A stretch of DNA of 64,000 nt from Oegoconia quadripuncta (Eukaryota; Arthropoda; Insecta; Lepidoptera; Autostichidae): the NCBI GenBank assembly GCA_949316235.1, contig OX438755.1:17315151-17379150 (forward strand), written 5' to 3'. Position 1 is the first letter of the stretch; each line of letters starts with the position of its first letter. The translations under genes and the position numbers were made by a program. Under the pieces are notes generated by a model. That model saw nothing but the letters and a program-made list of their open reading frames with translations, made no database searches and was not told the origin of the DNA. This document shows, in pieces, positions 1 to 9,510 of the stretch.

Positions 1-1
1 T

Positions 2-2452
2 CAACCTCAGTTATTGGAATCTATTCCTGAAGAGCATTGCGTAACAAAGCCATCTTCTTTCGACGCTGATTCGCCGGCCGTGGTGAAGATCTTAGGTATG
101 AACTGGGACTCTGGTGCAGACCAGTTTATGTACAATGTAAATGCTTCGAAAGGATTGTGTACAAAACGGAATATACTATCTCAGTTAGCGCGTGTCTTTG
201 ACCCTTTAGGTCTACTTTCACCGGTAACTTTCATGGCAAAACACATGATTCAACGTTTGTGGCTCCTGGGTCTCGACTGGGACCAGGAACCGCCTACTGA
301 CTTACAAGAATTATGGCGACAGTTTTCTCTCCAGCTGTCCGAGCTCTCTACTATAGCTATCCCACGACAGATAACATGTCCATCCGCACTTGCATACCAG
401 CTCCATTGTTTTTGTGACGCCTCTTTATCAGGGTATGGAGCTGCCATCTATCTCAGAGTTGAGGACTCTGTTGGAACTATTACATCCAATTTAGTCTGCG
501 CAAAATCTCGAGTTGCGCCCACTAAACGCGTGACTCTCCCACGTTTGGAGTTGTGTGCTGCCGTCCTTTTGACACAACTCTGCGAATTTCTGATCCCCAT
601 TCTCTCTACATTCATTGCCATCGAAGCGATTTACGCCTGGTCCGATTCTACTATCACTTTGTTCTGGATTTCCTCACATCCCTCCAAGTGGAAAGTCTTT
701 GTTGGAAATCGTGTAGCAAAGATCCAGCGTAAGTTGCCCTCAGCTCGTTGGAACTATATAAGCACAAATGATAACCCTGCAGATGCCGCCTCACGAGGGT
801 TGACCCCCGCTGAAATCCTTTCCCATCCACTGTGGTGGAACGGTCCCAGCTTCCTGTGTCAGCCCTCTGAGCAGTGGCTTACCCCTTCTCTTCCTCCTCC
901 AAGCACTGTAACATCCGAGTTACAAGTTGAAGAGCGGTCCACTCTCGTCACTGTGACGACCGAGAGTGACCCAATACAGATGCTATTGCTCAAATTTTCT
1001 TCTTTGAAGAAAATCCTTCGAGTGTTAGCCACTGTGCATAGGTTCTATAATCTGTTGCGCCATAGGCCGTTCTGTCCTGGTCCTATTCGCCAACAAGAGC
1101 TTGATGAATCTCTAAGATCTCTTATTAAATACTGTCAAAGTTCAGCATTTAAATCAGAAATTCACACTATTCAAAATCACAAGCGTTTGCCAAAATCCTT
1201 TCAAAGGTTATGCCCCTTCATAACTAATGGCATCGTTCGAGTTGGTGGCCGTCTGAGGAATTCGGACTTGGATTACGACTCCAAGCATCCGGCTATCCTC
1301 CCTTCTAGTCATCGACTTACTGACTTGATTATTGACGATGTGCATGGGAAATCTCTACACGCCGGCCCTCAGATGGTACAATTTCTATTAGCCCAGAACT
1401 TTTGGGTGCTTTCTGCTCGTAGAGCTATCCGGAAAAGACTGTCCCGTTGTGTCCCGTGCTTCCGGGTCAAACCTGTTTGTAGTCAGCCTCTCATGGGTGA
1501 CCTTCCCAGTGTGAGGGTGACAGCTGTCAAAGCTTTCCAACGTGCTGCGTGTGACTTCGCAGGACCTTTCCAAGCTATCCTTGGTCGCCGTCGAAGAGGA
1601 TGTCGACCAGAAAAGATCTATCTGTGTCTGTTCGTGTGCCTATCCACGAAGGCTCTCCACTTGGAGCTGTGCTGTGATCTATCCACAGATGCTTTCGTAG
1701 CTGCCTTGCGCCGTTTTATTGGTCGTAGAGGCCGGTGTAATCTAATACTAAGTGATTGTGGTACCAACTTTATCGGTACTAAAAATCAGCTTTCGTCGCT
1801 TATGCAATCTGCTGCCGACAGCGAAGCTGTCGAATTCAGAACTGTTCCACCATCATCCCCTCACTTTAATGGTATTAGTGAGGCCGGAGTCCGTTCTGTC
1901 AAAAGCCATCTCAATCGTGTGATAGGAAACCACCTTCTTACCTTCGAGGAGTTTCACACGCTGATCGTACAAGTCGAAGCAGTACTAAACTCTCGTCCGT
2001 TATGTGCTGTTAGTAATGATCCTAATGACTATTCGGTTCTAACTCCAGGACACTTTCTCACCCTCGCTCCGTTAACTGCTATTCCCGATCATGATAATCA
2101 ACATCGTGCTCCTACGCTCTTAGGTCGATGGCAGCTCATACAGCGTTTACACGCCCATTTTTGGGAACGCTGGCATCGTGACTATCTTAATACTCTCAAT
2201 CAACGCTCGAAGTGGACTGAGAACTGTCGTCCTCTTCAAGTGGGTGATCTGGTAATGGTTCAAGATGATAAAGCGAAACCATTACATTGGCCTTTAGGTC
2301 GCATCGTGGATGTTCATCCCGGTAAAGATAGCGTCATTCGAGTCGCTACTGTGCGTTTGAGCATCATAGAACCGAACGGAGTCAAATTGAAGGAGTTTAA
2401 GCGCCCGGTGGTAAAACTGTGCTTACTCCCGGTTGATATTGATAACGTGTAA
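2..2452 (+). CDS. BEL/Pao retrotransposon pol polyprotein, 3' part (partial at window edge)
   Basis: The frame is open from the window edge to a TAA at 2450-2452, so the start is outside the window. Visible domains in order are a Pao-type RT-connection/RNase H region (about residues 30-270, with FCDASLSGYGAA and the SDSTITLFWI motif), an integrase zinc-binding H-H-C-C module ending in CVPC (about 430-480), an integrase core, and a C-terminal domain of the kind that follows integrase in BEL/Pao (GRWQLIQRLH, then a VGDLV strand). The core shows the catalytic triad as CDFAGPF (near 513), SDCGTNF (near 580) and the Glu of NGISEAGVRS (near 623). The protein makes and integrates the element's cDNA. 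There is no frameshift or internal stop over 2.4 kb, which suggests recent insertion or selection. The RT fingers and palm, gag and the 5' LTR lie to the left of the window. Confidence 0.93.
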   Translation, partial: QPQLLESIPEEHCVTKPSSFDADSPAVVKILGMNWDSGADQFMYNVNASKGLCTKRNILSQLARVFDPLGLLSPVTFMAKHMIQRLWLLGLDWDQEPPTDLQELWRQFSLQLSELSTIAIPRQITCPSALAYQLHCFCDASLSGYGAAIYLRVEDSVGTITSNLVCAKSRVAPTKRVTLPRLELCAAVLLTQLCEFLIPILSTFIAIEAIYAWSDSTITLFWISSHPSKWKVFVGNRVAKIQRKLPSARWNYISTNDNPADAASRGLTPAEILSHPLWWNGPSFLCQPSEQWLTPSLPPPSTVTSELQVEERSTLVTVTTESDPIQMLLLKFSSLKKILRVLATVHRFYNLLRHRPFCPGPIRQQELDESLRSLIKYCQSSAFKSEIHTIQNHKRLPKSFQRLCPFITNGIVRVGGRLRNSDLDYDSKHPAILPSSHRLTDLIIDDVHGKSLHAGPQMVQFLLAQNFWVLSARRAIRKRLSRCVPCFRVKPVCSQPLMGDLPSVRVTAVKAFQRAACDFAGPFQAILGRRRRGCRPEKIYLCLFVCLSTKALHLELCCDLSTDAFVAALRRFIGRRGRCNLILSDCGTNFIGTKNQLSSLMQSAADSEAVEFRTVPPSSPHFNGISEAGVRSVKSHLNRVIGNHLLTFEEFHTLIVQVEAVLNSRPLCAVSNDPNDYSVLTPGHFLTLAPLTAIPDHDNQHRAPTLLGRWQLIQRLHAHFWERWHRDYLNTLNQRSKWTENCRPLQVGDLVMVQDDKAKPLHWPLGRIVDVHPGKDSVIRVATVRLSIIEPNGVKLKEFKRPVVKLCLLPVDIDNV

Positions 2453-2622
2453 TCATTCACATAAGCTTTCAAAATACTCTAGTAATAAGTTATTATTGTT
2501 TGTGTATTTTATACTTTAGTAATATTATAGCAACCATTGCTTTCTTTTGCTATATGTATCTTATTATCTTTTAGTATCAGTTATACAGTGTCTGGAAATC
2601 TCTGGATTTCGCAGCGGGGGGC

Positions 2623-3024
2623 TGTATGTTCCGTATTTATATATATAATCAGGGAAAAAACTTTCGACATTTATAAATATCATCAACCTACTGCTTTCTA
2701 ATACAAGGGCTACCATTGGGTACCCCCCGCGCCGGGTCTCACCCCCGCGCACTCCCGGCCAGTTGCCGATGAACCGTCCGTGCGTTGACAGATAAACCTT
2801 TTATCTCGTGTGAAGTGGAGCCGTCTAAGCTATCGAAGAACTTTCTCCAGTGCTTTCCCTCAAGGACTTTCGCGGTGGACTCTCGTGATCTGTTTGTGTG
2901 GTGCGTGGTGAGGATACCCTGCCTTCGGGAAGTCCAGGCCATTGGATGGTATGAGGTGGGTGATTTCTATGTAGAAGACCGTTTTTTCCCTGTCCCCCGC
3001 GTTTTTCTACTTTTCCAAAACACA
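2623..3024 (+). repeat. Probable 3' LTR of the BEL/Pao element
   Basis: About 170 bp after the pol stop a purine/G run (GCAGCGGGGGGC, ending 2622) looks like a polypurine tract, and it is followed at once by TGTATGTTCC, the expected TG start of an LTR. A plausible end is the ACA at 3022-3024. The left edge is reasonably supported. The right edge is a guess because the 5' LTR is not in the window for comparison. Confidence 0.45.
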
Positions 3025-4328
3025 GACATTGGATGAACGTTTCATAATTTTTCTCCGCGGATGTTTTTTGTGCTAACTGAACTTTTTTGTTTATTTACTC
3101 CAAATAGATTATTTTTAGCGTGCCGTTTCAGTTTGTTGCGTAGTTCTCTAATCGCGTCCGTTGAAACGTAGTAAGGGATTTATTTATGCGGCATTTTGTC
3201 ACGAATATGACAGTACTATACATTATCAACACCTAGACAAAGCGGTATATCTTGTCACGGAACTGCGCAATTCAATGAAAGTATGTTTAGGGGTGACTCA
3301 AACTCACACGCTATATAATCGTTGTAAATAGGACACAAGTTCACGATATAAGTAGGTTTACTCGTAACCTCTTCAAAGGTCGTGTCGTTATACCTTTTCT
3401 ATTGTCGACAAATCAGGGTGTCAATGTCAGGATATGATTAAGCCTTCAAGAGCCACGTAAACAACTTGGCTTCCCAAGTGTTTAGTGGAGCTAGCTTGCA
3501 CCATAGTATCTACAATGACAAGATTCTATAATATCTTACTCACATAAAGCATAATGTGATAGCAGGTTTTTATCTCATGATCATGCTAGCCCTTCAGAGC
3601 ACAGATTTGATAATATTTAACTACAAAATCGCTGTGCCACTTTTCATACATTGATTCAAACAATCTAACAAATGTATAGCTCTTCCATTTGCAGAGTAAT
3701 AATGACTGGTGAGTGGAAAGATTTCTTTGTGGAATGAGCCCTTAGTTGGCCTATACAAGTTTACAGCTGGTAGTACCTACACAAGCCGCTGGAATTGCAC
3801 GATTTTAGCGGGGAGGGTTTTCACTCGTTTCATCTTGACATACCGCACATTCACACTAATAAATGCGTGTGGCTAAGGTATGGAATTCCATGTCCCACAA
3901 TCTTGAGATCTTGGACTAGGATGGATACATGTTTACTGGGATCGCGTGAATCATCTTCCATTTTCCATCACCTTGTATTATGGCCAAACAAAATCGCTTG
4001 TCATGAAAGGATAGTAACTCTTTGTAGACACGAATTGTCGACCACAGACTTTGGAAAGTCGCGCACTAAATGACGTTGCGTTCGGAAACCACACGGTAAT
4101 ACTCCAAAGTAGTCAGTAGCCGTCAAGTATTGCCCTGGGATCTGTGGTCAATGGTCGGCGTCGCGATTAGACCGCGTCGGCCTTGCCGCTTCGGTGGCCG
4201 TAAGTTCATAGACTCCACCCGTTACAGGTATTGCACGACGCCGGGAAATAATTTATGGATTCCGCTTGTAATAAGTACGTTTACTGTCAACACACACGAA
4301 TTCTATTTACAGAATCTCACGACGTAAA
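3025..4328. other. Non-coding stretch, nothing recognised
   Basis: Unique-looking, moderately AT-rich sequence. Short open frames here lack splice context, codon bias or recognisable motifs. Confidence 0.5.
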
Positions 4329-4330
4329 TA

Positions 4331-4798
4331 TTAGGTCCTTACCTATGAAATTGGCGTTTTGTATGAAGAATTTCATTAAGACTGTTTTCTCCATACAAAC
4401 ATTTTTGATTTTTTTTTGGGAACGGCAAATCCAAATTTAGCTAAACTTTGTGTGTATTATCGGATAACATTAAGTTAGGTAAGTATAGGCAGCGTTAATT
4501 TTTAATAGTAACCTCCTTATAAAAGTTTCATCGAATCTAAGAAATGATTATGGGAAGCACATGAAAAGAGCTCTGTTCAAATTTTTTTATTATGTGATTT
4601 AGCCCAGAAATTAAAAAATATTTCATGTGAAAATGTCATTCCATTTTCCAAATAAAAAACAAAGGATATAGCGTCGGTACATAATATGTACCAATTCCTG
4701 CGATTTTCAAAGCTATATCCGTTGTTTTTTCTTCGTTAATCATTATTAAGTATGATTAACGGCGAAAAAAAACTCCAATTTCATAGGTAAATACCTAA
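4331..4798. mobile_element. 468-bp mariner-type MITE
   Basis: The left end reads TTAGGTCCTTACCTATGAAA and the right end is its near-perfect inverse (TTTCATAGGTAAATACCTAA). Each end is flanked by a TA dinucleotide (4329-4330 and 4799-4800), the Tc1/mariner target duplication. There is no transposase. The terminal repeat closely matches the right end of the decayed mariner at about 31.7-32.9 kb, so that family probably mobilised it. The interior contains a palindrome around 4668-4725. Confidence 0.75.
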
Positions 4799-4800
4799 TA

Positions 4801-5624
4801 GTTCACGAGTTGATACGATTTCCATAGGTATGTTCGCCTTCCGTACACAAACTGGCAAAGCAAACACTTAAATCTGTCTGTGCCTGTATAATCACGTTAG
4901 TTTCTGTCTGTCCATCAGACACGGCCATTTATTTCAGTTATACAATACACTCATTCATGATTTCATGGGAAAATTTGTATTATGGCCGGCCTGTAAACGT
5001 TCTGTTTCAGACTGTACTAGACAATTGAAGAGGGCTGTAGTAAAAAAATATAATATATAGGTCGGTATAATATGAAATATAGGTCGTAATGTGGCATTCC
5101 TAGACTTCCTCTATCGTATTTATTCACCACAAAGTTAATTTAAGAAGTAATTAATTGATAATAAATTAGGTCAAACTGTGAAAAGGTAGGGACTCAGCAG
5201 ATTTGCTGATTTTCATGATTTCCATTGCGCGTTTTTTGAATTTGGAACATTACAACGCTCCAGCAATGTTGTATGAAACGGCATGCTGGGGTTATTATAT
5301 ACTCTTTGATTGGATCTCTTTTATCTTTCTTGGCATACCAAAATCTCTTTGCTTAGTACAAATTGCGTTCACAATATGCGTAAATGCGTTTGCCTTTCCG
5401 CACAGATGATAAATAGAAAATCGGCGGCAAAGCTGAAAATTCGTCTTGATTTGTTATTTAAATATTTATTATTTCCCTGCATTCTTTTGAGAAAATCACT
5501 ATATAATATATGCTTCGGTGGTAATGGCAATTGCCTGTCTCGTATTACTGACAAAACTCATACTCGACCTGCAATTGCCTATTTCCCGGCCTTTGCAATA
5601 ATGTACTATTTTGCATTGTCCACA
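4801..5624. other. Non-coding stretch, nothing recognised
   Basis: AT-rich sequence with no repeat family, RNA gene or credible exon that I can identify. Confidence 0.5.
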
Positions 5625-5739
5625 GAGGGTGGCGGGTGGTGCGAGTGCGGGCGCGGCGCGGTGCGAGAGCGCGCGCGGCAGGTGACCGACGGGGCGCGCG
5701 GCTCATGTGGGCGGCGGGCGCGTGCTGCTCGCGCCAGGC
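5625..5739 (+). other. GC/CpG-rich patch; possible non-coding 5' exon of the Yippee-like gene
   Basis: An abrupt GC-rich island in AT-rich surroundings. It is bounded on the left by an acceptor-like TTGTCCACAG and on the right by a donor-like CAG/GTGCGT, on the same strand as the Yippee-like gene 3.8 kb downstream. Joining it to the Yippee exon through the nearest candidate acceptor hits a stop at once, so if it is transcribed it is likely 5' UTR. It could equally be a promoter CpG cluster. Confidence 0.25.
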
Positions 5740-5859
5740 AGGTGCGTCCCACTGCACTGTCAGGCAACCATCCACGTCTCGCAAAACTGCGCGGTTCCCT
5801 ATGAGTGGAATGACCGAGTAGTGCGAGCGAAATTACGGAGAAAGGCCATCCAACCTGCG

Positions 5860-6028
5860 TTTTTTTATCCACAACGGGTTAGCACTTGGCCTCAATCGCA
5901 CCTGATGTTAAGTGAAGATGACGATAAAGGTGTAAGCGGACTGACCCGATAACCCCGTCTTATTGGGGGGCTGTTTTAGAGGCGGGCTTAGATAAGATGG
6001 TGGTAGCTAGCCAGGCGGACATTTAAAT
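5860..6028 (-). mobile_element. SINE family A, truncated copy
   Basis: Minus-oriented copy of the tRNA-headed SINE that recurs through the window. Its diagnostic tail segment (ACAACGGGTTAGCACTTG) and a segment containing GATAAGATGGTGGTAGCTAG are present, but the tRNA-like head and part of the middle are missing. Confidence 0.7.
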
Positions 6029-6109
6029 TTCGCAAAATGTATTGTGGTTCTCTAGAGAAGTATGAGTGGGGGTGACTAAAAAAAGGGAAATTAAGGAGTT
6101 ATGCGGTGT

Positions 6110-6880
6110 GAAAGAATATGTGGTGACACAGATTAAAAAGACTATTCTTAGATGATTGGGCATATAAATGAAAGAAGACTAACGAAAGAGATATTATGTG
6201 TGTTGCCCGTGATGACTTATCGCACAGAAACTTGGTCTCACACTATGAACCTCATAAGGAAGGTCAAGGTCGAGCCTATGGAGAGGGCGATTATCTGCAT
6301 TACTTTTTTTTTATGCAAAACGTGTTGGTACTTGACCTCAATCACACCTGATGTTAAGTGAAGATGAGGTCGAAGGTGGAAGCGTACTGACCCGGAAACC
6401 CCATCACATTTGGGGGACTGGCTATCTTATCTCTGACAACCGGAACACAACAATGCTATTAACATTGCTGCTTGGCGGCAGATTTAGATAAGATGGTGGT
6501 AGCTAGCCAGGCGGACATTTAAAATGCCCTACCACCAACCAAACCGAGTACTTAAACATGTACCCCGCTGGGGATCGAGCCCGCGACCTCAGAATCGTAA
6601 ACCCAATGTTGTTGACATTGAGCCACGGAGGGGGTTTCATTACCTACAAGAACGAATCAGAAATGAGACGGGAGAAGTCACCAGCATAGCACAGCGTATT
6701 AGTAAGTAGAAGTTGATGTGAGCAGGACATTATAAGCTCGAAGAACTGATGGGGCATTGAGGTTGTAGAATAGAGACCACCGCAAGCGCAGCATGAGACG
6801 TCAATCCACAAAGTGGACCGGCGATCTGATGAGGGTTATGTTCAGCATTGGACGTCCTGTCGCTAATATGACGATGAACC
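6110..6880 (+). mobile_element. RTE-like LINE remnant, C-terminal reverse-transcriptase region, split by a SINE
   Basis: The left half translates in pieces to a conserved non-LTR RT tail (MTYRTETW, then MERAI). The right half (from about 6633) continues with an RDRIRNE-like segment, IAQRISK and a decayed terminal region ending in a GGACGTCCTGTCG motif. SINE family A (6304-6632) sits between the halves. Frameshifts and stops make this a dead copy. Other copies of the same terminal region lie at 16.8 and 28.5 kb. Confidence 0.65.
6304..6632 (-). mobile_element. SINE family A, near full-length
   Basis: tRNA-derived SINE read on the minus strand. The head begins CCTCCGTGGCTCAATG (box A-like), and a box B-like GGTTCGATCCC relative occurs near 6570-6580 (here GGGCTCGATCC). 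A unique body and a tail ending in an A-run (T-run at 6304 on the plus strand) follow. CATTAC before the T-run and again after the head is a likely short target duplication, showing insertion into the LINE remnant. Confidence 0.8.
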
Positions 6881-7010
6881 TATCTACTTTAGTGCATATT
6901 AATAGTAAATTAAGTTAGTACTTTAGTTATAAATGAGGTATTTCTATGACTATTTTTTTTAAATGTAACTAATTTGTGTAACACCGCATGAGTGCTGTTA
7001 CAGTAAGTGC

Positions 7011-7296
7011 ATTCACAGTAGTCCGATGATGATGCTTGGGCTCCGCTGATTCTGAATATTGTGGAAACATTCATAGTAGTCCGATGATGATGCTTGGGCT
7101 CTGCTGATTCTGAATATTGTGGAAACATTCACAGTAGTCCGATGATGATGCTTGGGCTCCGCTGATTCTGAATACTGTGCATTCACAGTAGTCCGATGAT
7201 GATGCTTGGGCTCCGCTGATTCTGAATACTGTGGAAACATTCACAGTAGTCCGGTGATGATGCTTGGGCTCCGCTGATTCTGAATACTGTGGAAAC
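7011..7296. repeat. Minisatellite, five tandem units of 54-58 bp
   Basis: Units begin at 7011, 7069, 7127, 7181 and 7239, each starting ATTCACAGTAGTCC. Four units are 58 bp; the third is 54 bp, lacking the GAAA-type end. They differ by a few substitutions. The unit length is not a multiple of three and the long minus-strand open frame across them is a by-product of the repeat, so it is not called as a gene. Confidence 0.93.
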
Positions 7297-9510
7297 ACTT
7301 GCCTGTGCCCCACGCACACCACGCCACGGTCTATATCTGCATTTGGGGTTCCAAGTTTTAATAAGTATCTATATATTGGTATATCACTTAGGTACTGACT
7401 ATATAAGTATATAAAGTTACACAATTTTTGAACGAAATATATATATTTTTTAGTTCCTTGTATGGAGAGCACATTTTTTTTTTCGTAAGTTTACAACACA
7501 CTCAAAGTTTTGCCTACACTCAACTATCAAGCCGCCCGCAGCTTCCCTTGTGTGTAGTTATTTTGTCGCGGACTTTTTAGGATTAAAAAAAAACCTCTAC
7601 TACTTCTGTGTCAAATTTCAATTCGATCGATTCCAAAGTTTAAGGGTAACAGGGAAATACAACAGTTTAGAAGTAAAGTAATATGAATATTTATAGTTTT
7701 TCTAAACATTTTTCCATTACATTTTGAATTTTTTTTCATTCGTTCAAACTATTTTTCAAAACATGAGAGCCAAAAGCAAAACAAAAACATTCACAGTCTT
7801 TTCTGTCGCCGTAAATTTCAAAATCATCAATCAAAAATAATAATCAATTCAAGAAAGTAAAATTAAATATGCAATTACCTAATTTATTTATTTAGTTACT
7901 CGTATCATAGAATCAACAGTAGGTATTATTGCAGAAATTATATTATAGTAAACTAATTCCAAACTTATGCCAATTAGTGTTTCTTATTATGTTACTGAAA
8001 ATAATTATCGTTGTAATTGAGTGGGTAACGTTTTAATTATCAATAAAACAATCCTCAGTAATATACGAATCGTTATGTCGTAATCATTCCATAATTTATT
8101 TGTGATGCAGAGGTGCTACATTATAGCGATGATTTTATCCTTTTGTAAATAAATGAGCTACCAATTGGGCATACAAAATATTTCATTGACATATATTACA
8201 CAAAAATATATAAGATCAGTTAACATAGGCATAAAATTCTTATATAATACTGGTAAAAAAAAATTTTTTTTCATGGCCTAAAAAAATATCTCCATAAGAA
8301 ATTAGGTATTCAACTCAAACCAAACATTGTGTACTTACGTTATTTTATATTCAAAAGTTATGGAAAACGAGAAGTTGTGTCATTTGTTATTATTACGTGA
8401 CCTTGAAATCTCAATTGTATTGACTATTGGTGTGCGTTTGGGGCATCTCTGTCAGCTGCCGTCAGCTAGGCCTCGGTCCTCACACTGCTAATGGTTTACC
8501 TCGTCTGTCTATCTGCTGGCTGGCTGTCTGCTAATGAAAACTTAAAGTGAAAATTAATTCTAACCAGCTACTTCAACGTTGACTATTATTGGAAATTATA
8601 AAAATTAAAATTCTGGTATGTTTAAAACATAGGAGATTTGCAATATTAAGTCCTCACATTTGTCCAAGTTAGAGGGAAGCTCGTGTTATCGCGGATGTAT
8701 GCAGTAGGGCTCTGACTGCAGATATGCAGCCTCTAGTCAGTCTCGAACTAAGAATAGAAAGAAACGAGAAAACTACTTAACAACTGCACGCTCGTACTTA
8801 AATATCGTGCAGGTTGCGTCGAATTTGCGACAGAACTGTGTTTTTGTTGTTCACATGCAGCATACTTGCATCCATCCTAACACGTGGTTTAATTGAATTA
8901 TAAGAGCTGCACTCTTCTTTGCTGTTGGAGAATGGGAGACTTCTTTTCCTACTCTTCAAACTTTTCTTACTTTAATTAGTTTGTATCCTTCCGGCGAGTT
9001 ATGTACAAGGTTGTCCTAGGCAGTGAGAGTCAAGTCTCCAGTCACGTGCCCTGGCATGTTTGTAAAACTGGTGATTCTAAGTAATTAGTTACACAGGGCG
9101 TTACAGATCCACACAACAGTTGAAAGCCAGGATCACACAGAAAATGACAATTTAAACTAACTTGTCAAGTTCTTAGGCCATATCCCTAAATGAACCCCGA
9201 TAAGTACGTTAAAAAACATTTACGAAATAATTTCGCTCCGTTTTTCCGACATAATTTGTTGTTCCATTATTAGGGATTTAATTTTCATCCGGCAACTGAA
9301 GAAAGACAATGCCCTACGTGACCATTGTTAGCTAAACCCAAACTAATTAACGAAAGTTAGCGAAACGGCGGGAGACGTGCGAATGGTTAGGGTTGTGTTC
9401 GCTCCAACCTAGATAACCTTGAGGACGAGGCTTAGTAAGAGGGAACCGCGACCCGGACCGCGTCTCGGCAGATAGTGAGGGTTATGTTGGTTGGTAGCTA
9501 GCAGGCACTC
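7297..9510. other. Upstream region of the Yippee-like gene, no exon identified
   Basis: Mainly AT-rich non-coding DNA that becomes CpG-richer from about 9360. The promoter and any 5' UTR exon of the Yippee-like gene may lie here, but no TATA box, initiator or convincing splice acceptor decides it. Confidence 0.4.

Noticed and set aside
3795..4327. Short plus-strand open frames (92 and 65 codons)
   Set aside because: No motif, no splice context and no repeat-family match.
5310..5804. 164-codon plus-strand open frame through the GC-rich patch
   Set aside because: Composition changes abruptly within it, there is no motif, and the high CpG content of its end explains the lack of stops.
7011..7296. 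CRISPR-like array
   Set aside because: No unique spacers; units are contiguous and the genome is eukaryotic.
7071..7472. 133-codon minus-strand open frame with repeated peptide units
   Set aside because: It is the translation of a minisatellite whose unit is not a multiple of three in all copies. Equivalent open frames exist in shifted frames.
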